A stretch of 40,826 nucleotides of DNA from Segatella salivae DSM 15606 (GTDB lineage: Bacteria > Bacteroidota > Bacteroidia > Bacteroidales > Bacteroidaceae), in contig NZ_GL629647.1 of assembly GCF_000185845.1 (NCBI RefSeq), positions 128,399 through 169,224 on the forward strand, given 5' to 3'. Each line of letters begins with the position of its first letter. Within the stretch, counting starts at the first letter, position 1. The notes below the pieces were generated by a model, which had not been told where the DNA came from, did not search any database, and saw only the letters and a program-made list of their open reading frames with translations. The position numbers were made by a program, and so were the translations under genes. Below are positions 17,243 through 24,538 of this stretch, piece by piece.

Positions 17243-17857
17243 TTATTCAGCAGCAGATGAATCTTCAGCACTTGCGGCTGCAGCTTGTTGTGCTTGTCTT
17301 GTCATCTTAACAGAACATACAACAACATCTTTGCTGGTTGTAATCTCAAGACCTTCGAAAGAAAGTTCTCCAACCTTAATACTCTTACCAATCTTCAATG
17401 CTGTAACATCGATGTCAAGATGCTCAGGAATTTGCTGATAAGGTGCAGTTACGTTAATCTTACGAATAGAAAGGTTCATACGTCCACCATCACGAACACC
17501 TTGTGCAAGACCAGTCAGCTTGACAGGGATACCAATATTGATTGGTTTTTGGTCGTTTACCTCATAGAAATCAACGTGAAGAGGTGCATCTGTTACTGGG
17601 TGAAATTGAATCTCTTTCAAAATTGCTGTGTGATGCTCACCTTCAATATTCAAATTGATAACGTAGATGTGGGGAGTATAGATGATTTTACGAAGCTCGC
17701 TGAATGCAATTGTGAATGCATGTGCTTCAGGCTTACCATCAGCGTTTTTCTTCTCTCCATAAAGGTTACAAGGAATAAAACCTTGTTTACGAAGTTCTTT
17801 AGAAGCTTTTTTACCAAGGTCTGTTCGCTTCTGACCTGCAACATTAATCTCTTTCAT
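17243..17857 (-). CDS. rplY: 50S ribosomal protein L25, CTC (general stress) form
   Basis: A 204-residue L25/CTC protein that binds 5S rRNA in the large ribosomal subunit. The N-terminal L25 domain is residues 1-95 (KRTDLGKKASKELRKQGFIP, HVDFYEV), followed by the CTC beta-barrel domain to about 185 and an Ala/Ser-rich acidic tail. The length matches the long form. It is the first gene of the rplY-pth-S4 operon, with a strong promoter at 17932-17963 and a leader of about 70 nt that contains a small hairpin (CGAGA/TCTCG). Confidence 0.95.
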   Translation of the reverse strand: MKEINVAGQKRTDLGKKASKELRKQGFIPCNLYGEKKNADGKPEAHAFTIAFSELRKIIYTPHIYVINLNIEGEHHTAILKEIQFHPVTDAPLHVDFYEVNDQKPINIGIPVKLTGLAQGVRDGGRMNLSIRKINVTAPYQQIPEHLDIDVTALKIGKSIKVGELSFEGLEITTSKDVVVCSVKMTRQAQQAAAASAEDSSAAE

Positions 17858-17931
17858 AATTTGTGTTACTCTAAATTAAATTGTTATGAATTAATTCGCC
17901 ATCACACGAGATTGCTCTCGGAAAAGCGTTG

Positions 17932-17963
17932 CAAAGGTAGTCTATTTTTGGGTTCTATGCAAA
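17932..17963 (-). promoter_or_regulatory. Bacteroidota promoter of rplY operon
   Basis: On the minus strand, TTTG (17963-17960), 20 bp, TACCTTTG (17939-17932), an exact match. It is divergent from the nusB promoter about 36 bp away. Confidence 0.88.
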
Positions 17964-17998
17964 TTTCTTCTAAAAAATATTGAAAATAAGAGCTTTGA

Positions 17999-18030
17999 TT
18001 TGCATATTCAGTTGAAATCATCTACTTTTG
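17999..18030 (+). promoter_or_regulatory. Bacteroidota promoter of nusB operon
   Basis: TTTG (17999-18002), 20 bp, TACTTTTG (18023-18030). The nusB ATG is 46 bp after the -7 element. Confidence 0.85.
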
Positions 18031-18075
18031 TGGCTAATATAATCAACGATATAGGAATCCATAAATTATTAGAGA

Positions 18076-19029
18076 ATGATTAATAGGGAACTTATAAGGA
18101 TCAAGGTAGTTCAGTTAACCTATGCATACTATCAAAACGGTAACAAAAATATTGATACTGCTGAAAAGGAATTGTTTTTCAGTCTTTCAAAAGCGTATGA
18201 CTTATATAATACGTTGCTTTTGTTGATAGTTGCCATAACACGTGAAGAACGTCATCGGGTTGAAATAGCAACACAAAGAGCACAACGCGAGGGAACAGAC
18301 GCACCATCTCAGAAATTTGCTTATAACAAATTTGCAGTTCAATTGGAAGAGAACAAGATGCTCCAAGATTTTGTTGAAGCACAAAAGTTATCTTGGGCTG
18401 GTGATATTGAGTTCTTGCGCAAGATGTGTAACCTAATAGAAAGTAGTTCGATTTATACAGACTACATGTCTTCAGAAGAGGATAGTTATGAAGCTGATCG
18501 CGAAGTATGGCGCAAGATTTATAAACAGCTTATCCAGAATAATGAAGATCTCGATGCATTGCTTGAAGAGAAAAGTCTTTATTGGAATGACGACCGCGAA
18601 ATTGTTGATACGTTTGTGTTGAAGACCATTAAGCGTTTCGAACAAGCTAATGGTAGTGAACAGGAGCTTCTTCCTGAATATAAAGATGACGAAGATAAAG
18701 AGTTTGCACGTAAGCTTTTTAGGGCTACAATCATCAATGCAGACCAATATCAGCACTATATGAGTGAGGCAAGTCGCAATTGGGACTTTGGACGTTTAGC
18801 TTATATGGATATCGTTATCATGCAAATCGCAATTGCAGAAATGCTCACATTCCCTAATATCCCCGTGAGTGTCACTATAAATGAATATGTGGATTTAGCT
18901 AAATTATATAGCACATCGAAGAGTGCTGGCTATATAAATGGAATGTTAGACTCGATTGCTCGTTTTCTGGTAGACAATGGAATGATGCTGAAAACATTAA
19001 GAGAGCATGTAAATAAAGGGAAAAACTAA
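18076..19029 (+). CDS. nusB: Transcription antitermination factor NusB
   Basis: A 317-residue NusB, about twice the length of the enterobacterial protein; the long form with an N-terminal helical extension is usual in Bacteroidota. The canonical NusB fold lies at about residues 205-310 (KLFRATIINADQYQHYM, NWDFGRLAYMDIVIMQIAIA, VSVTINEYVDLAKLYSTSKS, GYINGMLDSIA). With NusE (S10) it binds boxA RNA and keeps polymerase processive on rRNA operons. It begins a plus-strand run with yajC, the YbbR gene, coaE and the DUF5606 gene, and the downstream gaps are only about 10-35 bp. Confidence 0.93.
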   Translation: MINRELIRIKVVQLTYAYYQNGNKNIDTAEKELFFSLSKAYDLYNTLLLLIVAITREERHRVEIATQRAQREGTDAPSQKFAYNKFAVQLEENKMLQDFVEAQKLSWAGDIEFLRKMCNLIESSSIYTDYMSSEEDSYEADREVWRKIYKQLIQNNEDLDALLEEKSLYWNDDREIVDTFVLKTIKRFEQANGSEQELLPEYKDDEDKEFARKLFRATIINADQYQHYMSEASRNWDFGRLAYMDIVIMQIAIAEMLTFPNIPVSVTINEYVDLAKLYSTSKSAGYINGMLDSIARFLVDNGMMLKTLREHVNKGKN

Positions 19030-19049
19030 TTAATTAATATCTAACTAAA

Positions 19050-19367
19050 ATGAATATAATGTTATTATCTGCGCAAGCAGCTCAAGGTGGAGGAATGGGA
19101 GTTTTTGTAATGATGGGTGCCATTCTTATCATTTTTTGGTTGTTCATGGTTCGTCCACAACAAAAGAAACAGAAGAAGATTCGTAATTTCCAGAACTCTC
19201 TTCAAGAAGGTTCTAAAGTCGTAACGGGTGGTGGTATCTATGGAACAATAAAGCGTGTAGATATTCAAGCAAACACTGTTGATGTTGAAATTGCGCGTGG
19301 CGTAGTTATAACAGTTAATAAGGGTTACGTCTTTGAAGACGCATCATCTCAAATGCCTAATGCATAA
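19050..19367 (+). CDS. yajC: Preprotein translocase accessory subunit YajC
   Basis: A 105-residue inner-membrane protein with one hydrophobic helix at about residues 15-34 and the family signature FWLFMVRPQQKKQKKIRNFQ just after it, then a cytosolic beta domain (GSKVVTGGGIYGTIKRVD). It associates with SecDF in the Sec translocon. The start at 19050 gives an N-terminal periplasmic stub rich in Gly and Ala. Its last 8 bases overlap the start of the YbbR-like gene. Confidence 0.95.
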   Translation: MNIMLLSAQAAQGGGMGVFVMMGAILIIFWLFMVRPQQKKQKKIRNFQNSLQEGSKVVTGGGIYGTIKRVDIQANTVDVEIARGVVITVNKGYVFEDASSQMPNA

Positions 19368-20340
19368 ACTTCTCACATTAGCTAAGAATGTCAGAAACTT
19401 TTTGTTTAGTTCGCTGAATAGAGAGTTTCTGATTTTTTTGTTTTTCCTCGGATTGAGTGGAACATTCTGGCTTCTTATGGCTCTCAATGAGACGTATGAT
19501 GAAGACATTCATATCCCTGTGAAATTAGTCAATGTGCCCAAAAATGTCGTTATTACGCAAAATGTGAGTGACACTATTGATGTTACTGTCCGTGATAAAG
19601 GGTTTACTTTACTTGCTTATACCTATGGAAATAAGGTGCAACCCGTTCTCATTGATTTCGAAACTTTTGCTAATAGGAGTACAGGAACAGGCAAGATTAC
19701 GTTGTCTGATTTGCAGCGTCTGATTTATCTTCGACTCTTCAGTTCTTCAAAAATATCTGCTATTAAGTCCGATTTACAAACTTTTTATTTCAATTATGGC
19801 CAGTCTCGGCAGTATCCTGTTCGTATTTCGGGGGTTGTAGAGGCAGGGAAAAGTTATTATATCTCTCAGATAAAGTTCTATCCGTCTATGGTAACCGTTT
19901 ACGCGGACAGACACACGCTCGACAGCATTCGTAAGATTTCGACAGAACTTTTGTCCATGTGTCAGATTGAAGACACGATAACGCGAGAGGTTTCATTGCG
20001 TGGTATAAAGGGAGCGAAGATTGTTCCGCAAAAGGTGAGAATGACAATATACCCTGATATCTTGACTGAAGAGAGTGTTGAGGTTCCTATTGTGGCTATC
20101 AACATGCCGGCAGGTAAGGTGTTGCGCACTTTCCCCTCAAAGGTAAGAGTTTCATTTGCCGTAGGCGGAAGCAGATTCAGATCAATTCATTCTGACCAGT
20201 TTATTGTGGCGGTCGATTATAATGATATCGTAGGTCAGCCTTCCGATAAGTGTTCCATAAGGCTTCGCCAATATCCAAAGGATATCATTCATCCCCGATT
20301 GCAAATGACTCAGGTGGATTACCTGATTGAACAGCAATAA
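19360..20340 (+). CDS. YbbR-domain membrane-anchored protein
   Basis: I place the start at 19360 (ATG overlapping the yajC stop as ATGCATAA), giving 326 residues; an ATG at 19333 in the same frame would add nine residues inside yajC. One transmembrane helix (FLIFLFFLGLSGTFWLLMA, about residues 26-44) anchors an extracytoplasmic part with tandem YbbR-like repeats (HIPVKLVNVPKNVVITQN near 53-70, and later IVAINMPAGKVLRTFPSKV). YbbR proteins in other phyla sit next to cyclic-di-AMP cyclase genes; that enzyme is not here. Role unknown; translationally coupled to yajC. Confidence 0.83.
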   Translation: MHKLLTLAKNVRNFLFSSLNREFLIFLFFLGLSGTFWLLMALNETYDEDIHIPVKLVNVPKNVVITQNVSDTIDVTVRDKGFTLLAYTYGNKVQPVLIDFETFANRSTGTGKITLSDLQRLIYLRLFSSSKISAIKSDLQTFYFNYGQSRQYPVRISGVVEAGKSYYISQIKFYPSMVTVYADRHTLDSIRKISTELLSMCQIEDTITREVSLRGIKGAKIVPQKVRMTIYPDILTEESVEVPIVAINMPAGKVLRTFPSKVRVSFAVGGSRFRSIHSDQFIVAVDYNDIVGQPSDKCSIRLRQYPKDIIHPRLQMTQVDYLIEQQ

Positions 20341-20351
20341 AAGGTTTATAC

Positions 20352-20936
20352 ATGAACGTTATGTCTCAAAAGATTGCTATTACGGGTGGTATAGGTTCGG
20401 GAAAAACTTTCATTTGTCATTTGTTGACTGCTCGTGGCATTAAGATTTATGATTGCGACAAGGCAGCCAAGCGTCTTATGCGTGAGAATGATGACCTAAA
20501 ATGCAAATTGACAAATCTTATCGGAGATGATGTCTATCAAAATGGCATGATGGTAAAAAGTGTTTTAGCTTCTTTTCTATTAAAAAGCAATGAAAACAAG
20601 CAAGCCGTCAACAATATCATCCATCCATTTGTAGCAGAAGACTTTCTCTCAAGTGGCTTTGATTGGTTGGAAAGCGCAATCCTCTTTGAGAGCGGTTTTA
20701 ATCATCGTGTGCATTTTGACCATATTGTTTGTGTTTCAGCACCCATACAAATCAGGGAAAAACGCATAATGGCGCGCGACAACATCAGTCAGATGCAGGC
20801 ATTGCAATGGATAAACTGCCAAATGCCGCAATCGGATATAGAACGGCAGTCTGATTTTGTGTTGCTCAATGACGAACGCGAAGATTTGAATTTGCAAATA
20901 GAGAAGATGCTTGAAGTATTTCAATATAAGGTATAA
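20352..20936 (+). CDS. coaE: Dephospho-CoA kinase
   Basis: A 194-residue P-loop kinase for the last step of coenzyme A synthesis, phosphorylating the 3' hydroxyl of dephospho-CoA. The P-loop GGIGSGKT is at residues 12-19, the substrate Asp motif IYDCDKAAKRL near 31-41, HPFVAEDF near 94-101, and the lid segment REKRIMARDNIS with its Arg residues near 137-148. Length normal. The start could also be the ATG at 20361 (MSQKIAITGG), which fits family lengths slightly better. It follows the YbbR gene by 11 bp. Confidence 0.94.
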   Translation: MNVMSQKIAITGGIGSGKTFICHLLTARGIKIYDCDKAAKRLMRENDDLKCKLTNLIGDDVYQNGMMVKSVLASFLLKSNENKQAVNNIIHPFVAEDFLSSGFDWLESAILFESGFNHRVHFDHIVCVSAPIQIREKRIMARDNISQMQALQWINCQMPQSDIERQSDFVLLNDEREDLNLQIEKMLEVFQYKV

Positions 20937-20970
20937 TTAAAACAAAATAATAATCAAATCAATTAAGAAA

Positions 20971-21414
20971 ATGGAAACAATCCTTTCAATTGCAGGCAAA
21001 CCTGGCCTTTACAAATTGGTTTCTCGTGGGAAAATGAATCTCATTGTAGAAGCACTTGACGATACGCACAAACGTGTTCCAGCCTTTGCCTCTGATCGTG
21101 TGACAAGTCTTGGAGACATCGCTATCTATACCACAGGAGAAGATATTCCTTTGTGGAAAGTTTTGGATAGTGTATCTAAAAAGGAGGCCGGCAAAGAGGT
21201 TTCTGTCAATTATAAGAAAATGAGCGGCAAAGAACTTCGCGCATATTTTACTGAAATCCTGCCTGAGTTCGATGAAGATCGCGTGCATGACAGTGACATC
21301 AAGAAATTGCTCCAATGGTATAACCTGTTGGTTAAAGCCGGAATCACAGACTTTGAAGCTACAATGGCTCCTACGCAAGGAGATAATATTGATGACCGAA
21401 AAACAGAAGAGTAA
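20971..21414 (+). CDS. DUF5606 family protein
   Basis: A 147-residue soluble protein starting METILSIAGKPGLYKLVSRG, the conserved N-terminus of DUF5606 proteins found next to coaE in Bacteroidota. The N-terminal half looks like a small beta barrel, and the C-terminal half (SGKELRAYFTEILPEFDEDR, DIKKLLQWYNLLVKAG) is helical. Function unknown. It is the last gene of the nusB-coaE run; the leader terminator at 21470-21505 follows it by about 55 bp and probably ends the operon. Confidence 0.8.
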   Translation: METILSIAGKPGLYKLVSRGKMNLIVEALDDTHKRVPAFASDRVTSLGDIAIYTTGEDIPLWKVLDSVSKKEAGKEVSVNYKKMSGKELRAYFTEILPEFDEDRVHDSDIKKLLQWYNLLVKAGITDFEATMAPTQGDNIDDRKTEE

Positions 21415-21442
21415 ATTAGAAACAGCACCACATTTTATGTTT

Positions 21443-21521
21443 TGATGGCATAAGAATGTGAATGATATAAGCCTCGCAGATTAATATTTGCGGGGCTTTC
21501 TTTTATCATCTCTTTTAAATC
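21443..21521 (+). repeat. Repeat-element leader, copy A, with terminator
   Basis: This stretch, from GATGGCATAAGAATGTGAAT onward, recurs nearly unchanged at 22792-22870 and 24458-24538. Inside it AGCCTCGCA (21470-21478) pairs with TGCGGGGCT (21489-21497), with one T:G pair, followed by a T-rich tract: a plus-strand intrinsic terminator. A 41-bp repeat unit starts directly after. Here it also serves the nusB-DUF5606 operon. Confidence 0.85.
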
Positions 21522-21573
21522 GTTTCCGCGCCACGCGGAAATATGAAAAATTGCTTTTTTGGTGTTTCCGCTC
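21522..21573 (+). repeat. 41-bp palindromic repeat array A (short, joined to RHS)
   Basis: One unit (21522-21563, 42 bp because of one extra T) has the palindrome TTCCGCG-CCA-CGCGGAA. The second unit is cut off after GTTTCCGCTC, where it merges with the RHS fragment. The RHS sequence itself reads GGAGCGGAAAC on the minus strand, so the joint falls inside a shared GCGGAAAC. Confidence 0.85.
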
Positions 21574-21970
21574 CGTTGCAATACTTCAGGTAGGTGCGCT
21601 GCTCGAACTTGTCGTAACCAATCTTGTTCACATAATCGTAGCCATAGGGCTTGTAACCACGGACGTGGTCTACCTGCCCGCCGAGGTTGTAGCCGTAGGT
21701 TACCTTCTCCTCATCGGGGTAAATCATTTCCAATAGGCGGTTATGGCTGTCATACTTCCACTGTGTTACGTAGGTTGCCACAGCCTGATTAGGTACAATC
21801 AGCGTGCGTACCGTCTTCAAAACTTTACCCATTTTACCGTAGTAATACTCGATAGCGCCACTGCCGTCCTCACGAAGCATCAATCTACCGATACGGTTCT
21901 GAGAGGCGTTGCGACCAGATAAATATTCCGCGACGAAAGCCTGTATATATATATTGACACTAACGTTCAC
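21567..21970 (-). pseudogene. RHS/YD-repeat core fragment
   Basis: The minus-strand frame from an ATG at 21970 gives about 135 RHS residues: GSGAIEYYYGKMGKVLKTVR, a WKYDSHNRLLEMIYPDEEKV repeat, TYGYNLGGQVDHVRGYKPYG and DYVNKIGYDKFEQRTYLKYC-NG, all characteristic of Bacteroidota RHS shells. After the Asn-Gly the protein runs into a translated repeat unit and stops at 21515, so it lacks the rest of the core and any toxin. The first 18 residues do not look like RHS. It lies downstream of the toxin-immunity pair on the same strand, as a displaced RHS cassette would. Confidence 0.8.
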
Positions 21971-22042
21971 AACAACAAGGCGTTAGATTCTACATATAGT
22001 ATAAGTATAGGAAAGGTAAACAGATTTTGATTTAACAATAAA

Positions 22043-22079
22043 TCTGTTTATGGATCGTATTGTCAGACCCATAAACAGA
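22043..22079 (-). terminator. Terminator after the immunity gene
   Basis: TCTGTTTATGG and CCATAAACAGA are perfect 11-bp inverted arms around a 15-nt loop; on the minus strand the stem is followed by TTTATTG. It begins 11 bp after the immunity gene stop. Confidence 0.75.
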
Positions 22080-22089
22080 CTTATTGGAA

Positions 22090-22350
22090 TCAAATCTTTT
22101 CGATTATTAAATCTAAAGATCCTTCTTCAAGAGAGTTGTACTCATCAAGATGAAGATGAGTTCCTATAGGAACCGATGATTGGGATAAATTTAGCAAGTG
22201 ATTTGCTAAAGAAACTAATCCCTCGGTATTAGCCTCAATTGAGACGCTCCCATTTATATCGGAGACCTTAATTGTGAAATTACCTTCCCAATTGAGTACC
22301 ACTCCGGTATCAGGGGAATAATTCGGAACATTTAATGTGACTTTTTTCAT
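22090..22350 (-). CDS. Imm32-like immunity protein
   Basis: An 86-residue acidic protein. The central GLVSLANHLLNLSQ helix and the VPIGTHLHLDEYNSLEEGS motif, with LIIEKI at the end, match my recollection of the Imm32 immunity family, which pairs with polymorphic toxins. It lies four bases downstream of the toxin tip on the same strand, the order expected for toxin then immunity. It should bind and neutralise that toxin in the cytosol. AT-rich like many immunity genes. It appears intact, so it may still protect against toxins from neighbouring cells. Confidence 0.75.
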   Translation of the reverse strand: MKKVTLNVPNYSPDTGVVLNWEGNFTIKVSDINGSVSIEANTEGLVSLANHLLNLSQSSVPIGTHLHLDEYNSLEEGSLDLIIEKI

Positions 22351-22354
22351 TCTA

Positions 22355-22693
22355 TTATTCGGTTATGAAAACATGATAATTTTGATCAACCATCATCTTT
22401 CCAGGTTTGTTGGGATTTGGCTTCAGTGTTTCAAAATTCACATGAGGTCCACCTCCATGTTTACCTAAAATATCATTGTCACCCATGCGGAACACTCGTT
22501 TTCCATCGGCTGAAACATATCTACCAGGACCAACTTCTCGGTAGCCTTTCCCAAGGAATTCTTGTCCTAACTCTAAAGCTTTGGTTGATGTCGTTTTCAT
22601 TCCATCTTTAATACCTAACTCCGAAGCAGACTTAACCCCTTGCTTAGATGCTTGAGTTAACGCCTTAGCCGCAACTTGTACGTTGTCAAACAA
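22355..22693 (-). CDS. Orphan RHS-type toxin tip (N-terminally truncated)
   Basis: The 112-residue frame has no ATG; TTG at 22693 is only the nearest permitted start, and the frame stays open upstream for about 20 codons to a TGA. A helical N-terminal linker (LTQASKQGVKSASELGIKDG) is followed by a compact domain with GKGYREVGPGRYVSADGKRV, RMGDNDILGKHGGGPHVNFE and a closing YHVFITE. This looks like a C-terminal toxin domain of RHS or other polymorphic toxins; the GKHG and HVNFE His residues are candidate catalytic residues of a nuclease, which I cannot confirm. No RHS shell is attached, so it is probably a silent cassette or a remnant. Confidence 0.65.
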   Translation of the reverse strand: MFDNVQVAAKALTQASKQGVKSASELGIKDGMKTTSTKALELGQEFLGKGYREVGPGRYVSADGKRVFRMGDNDILGKHGGGPHVNFETLKPNPNKPGKMMVDQNYHVFITE

Positions 22694-22778
22694 AAGTGCA
22701 CAACTGCAAATGTAGTTATTTACTCTGATATTTCATTGTTTTATTATCAAAAATTCTTTTTATACTTCACATAGGCTT

Positions 22779-22870
22779 CCATTACCCTGTATTGATAGTA
22801 TAAGAATGTGAATGATATAAGCCTCGCAGACTAATATTTGCGGGGCTTTTTTTATCATCTCTTTTAAATT
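22779..22870 (+). repeat. Repeat-element leader, copy B, with terminator
   Basis: Shares CCATTA--CCTGTATTGATAG and the following segment with copy C, and the TAAGAATGTGAATGAT-onward segment with copies A and C. The terminator stem is AGCCTCGCA (22820-22828) with TGCGGGGCT (22839-22847), then a run of T. It is placed directly before repeat array B. Confidence 0.88.
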
Positions 22871-23280
22871 GTTTCCGCGCCACGCGGAAGCATGTAAATT
22901 TGCTTTTTGGTGTTTCCGCGCCACGTGGAAGCATGAAAATTTGCTTTTTGGTGTTTCCGCGCCGCGCAGAAGCATGAAAAATTACCTTTTGGTGTTAGAT
23001 ACGTTGTATTTACGATGAAAAAATGCTTTTTGGTGTTAGATACGTTGTATCTGCGATGAAAAATTGCTTTTTGGCGTTAGATACGTTGTATCTGTGATGA
23101 AAAAATGCTTTTTGGTGTTAGATACGTTGTATCTACGATGAAAAAATGCTTTTTGGTATTAGATACGTTGTATTTATGATGAAGAATTGCTTTTTGGTGT
23201 TAGATACGTTGTATCTACGATGAAAAATTACTTTTTGGTATTAGATACGTTGTATCTACGATGAAAAATTGCTTTTTAAA
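22871..23280 (+). repeat. 41-bp palindromic repeat array B, ten exact-period units
   Basis: Units start at 22871, 22912, 22953, 22994, 23035, 23076, 23117, 23158, 23199 and 23240, every step exactly 41 bp. The first three carry TTCCGCG-CCA-CGCGGAA or a near form; the next seven carry TAGATAC-GTT-GTATCTA or a near form. The other part of the unit, GATGAAAAATTGCTTTTTGG and variants, is shared by both types. Variants such as CGTGGAA, GTATTTA and GTATCTG keep G.U pairing if the plus strand is RNA; one (CGCAGAA) does not. There are no unique spacers. Confidence 0.95.
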
Positions 23281-23389
23281 GGCTCTGATAACCTGATAAT
23301 AATTTTTTGTTAATATACAAAACATTATCATAAGCTAAACAGTTTGAATGTTATTTTTTGTATTATTCAACTGCAATCCTCGTATAAGA

Positions 23390-23421
23390 TTTGCTATTAT
23401 CAATATTTTTTCGTATCTTCG
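23390..23421 (+). promoter_or_regulatory. Probable promoter of the YtxH gene
   Basis: TTTG (23390-23393), 20 bp, TATCTTCG (23414-23421), one mismatch from TAnnTTTG. The start codon is about 100 bp downstream. The rest of 23281-23521 shows nothing coding. Confidence 0.65.
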
Positions 23422-23521
23422 CATCAGAGTTTAGTTAGCTTATGTGACAAAGGTTACCAAAATAAGCATACTTTTACTACATAAACCTTGTATTTTATAA
23501 CATAATTAAAACCGAAAAACT

Positions 23522-23827
23522 ATGTCAAAAATTGGAAGCATTTTATTAGGAGTAGCAGCTGGAACAGTTGCAGGTATAGGTGTACTTTTTGTACTTGACA
23601 AAGATAAAACCTTATGTAAAAAGAATTCTATAGGCGATAAAATTGATGACTTAAAAGATCAGTTTGATAGTCTTACAAGAAAAATGCGTGATAAATCAAT
23701 GGAGTTAAAAGGCACTTTAGAAGAAAAGGTTGACAATCTTTTATCAGATTCAGACAGTAAACCAGAAGACCTTGTTAAGCTATTAGAAAAGAAATTAGCG
23801 TCATTGAAAGAAAAAGTTAAGAAATAA
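23522..23827 (+). CDS. YtxH-like small membrane protein
   Basis: A 101-residue protein with one Gly/Ala-rich N-terminal transmembrane helix (SILLGVAAGTVAGIGVLFVL, residues 5-24) followed by a highly charged, Lys/Asp/Glu-rich helical region (DKIDDLKDQFDSLTRKMRDK, then KLLEKKLASLKEKVKK). This is the layout of the YtxH/gas-vesicle-like family, often stress-linked, with no defined mechanism. It has its own likely promoter and sits with a lipoprotein gene between repeat arrays B and C, 36 bp upstream of that gene, so the two probably form an operon. Confidence 0.75.
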   Translation: MSKIGSILLGVAAGTVAGIGVLFVLDKDKTLCKKNSIGDKIDDLKDQFDSLTRKMRDKSMELKGTLEEKVDNLLSDSDSKPEDLVKLLEKKLASLKEKVKK

Positions 23828-23863
23828 CTTAGCTGATTAGTAACCCTTAAAATAAAATTATTT

Positions 23864-24250
23864 ATGAAAAAAATCTTCAGTTTAGCTACTTTGATTTGTT
23901 TATTCATTGTAGCTCTTACCTCAATCTCTTGTAGCAAGACAGATGACCCTGCAGACAATGATATCTTTGTAGGAACATACAAAGGAAGAATCTCTTATTC
24001 AGGTGATAAAATAAAGAAAAGTGCCGATAACGGTTCTATAACTGTCATTAAAGCAGCAGGTAGTTACTATTTTAGATTTTCAGATGGAATCCCTGACCTT
24101 AAAGGCGTAACCTTTAAGAAGGAAGGTGACCACACTTTAGTAAATATCGACTTGAAAGAAGGTGTAAAAATAATTAGAATCAATGCTTCATCATTGAATA
24201 TTCTATACACTAAAGATGGGAAAATATGGACTGCTAACGGAAAGAGATAG
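23864..24250 (+). CDS. Small lipoprotein, lipocalin-like size
   Basis: A 128-residue protein with a lipoprotein signal peptide ending in the lipobox SISC, with Cys23 as the lipidated residue. The mature part after a short Asp-rich linker has alternating strand patterns (IFVGTYKGRISYSG, GSYYFRFSDGIPDLKGVTF, HTLVNIDLKEGVKIIRINAS, LNILYTKDGKIWTANGKR) that suggest a small beta barrel, like lipocalin-like Bacteroidota lipoproteins; no family assigned. It likely sits at the inner face of the outer membrane or at the surface. Last gene before a terminator. Confidence 0.65.
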   Translation: MKKIFSLATLICLFIVALTSISCSKTDDPADNDIFVGTYKGRISYSGDKIKKSADNGSITVIKAAGSYYFRFSDGIPDLKGVTFKKEGDHTLVNIDLKEGVKIIRINASSLNILYTKDGKIWTANGKR

Positions 24251-24269
24251 TAGAGAAAAAACATAATAG

Positions 24270-24306
24270 TAAGAGGGTGTGTCAAAATTGATACATCCTC
24301 TTTTTT
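24270..24306 (+). terminator. Terminator after the lipoprotein gene
   Basis: AAGAGGGTGTGTCA pairs with TGATACATCCTCTT, allowing two G.T pairs, with an AAAT loop and six T following. No gene is visible between here and the next repeat leader at 24445. Confidence 0.85.
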
Positions 24307-24444
24307 ACTCTTCCTTTACCTTGTCTACCACACAATTCATTATTTACTGTAGCTATGTTGCTAATTTCATATAAAATGATTTATTGGGCTTTAAATAGCC
24401 TATATAAACTTGTATAGAGCAGCTGAAGGTTACTAAAAGTACCT

Positions 24445-24538
24445 CCATTACGCCTGTATTGATAGCATAAGAATGTGAATGATATTAGCCTCGCAGATTA
24501 ATATTTGCTGGGCTTTCTTTTATCATCTCTTTTAAATC
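24445..24538 (+). repeat. Repeat-element leader, copy C, with weakened terminator
   Basis: Third copy of the leader. The hairpin is AGCCTCGCA (24487-24495) with TGCTGGGCT (24506-24514); a G-to-T change makes one mismatch in the stem that copies A and B do not have. It is followed by CTTTCTTTTATCATCTC, as in copy A, then array C. Confidence 0.85.

Noticed and set aside
17858..17931. Autoregulatory L25 leader or riboswitch
   Set aside because: Only a 5-bp hairpin is visible in the leader; not enough to call a structured regulator.
17285..17983. 232-residue ORF antisense to rplY
   Set aside because: It overlaps rplY and both its and nusB's promoters; Cys/Asn-rich shadow with no domain.
22760..22975. 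71-residue minus-strand ORF over repeat array B
   Set aside because: It is a translation of leader and repeat units; the 41-bp period shifts frame and no conserved protein appears.
22871..23280. CRISPR array
   Set aside because: Every base of the 41-bp unit is repeated; there are no unique spacers, and no cas genes are nearby.
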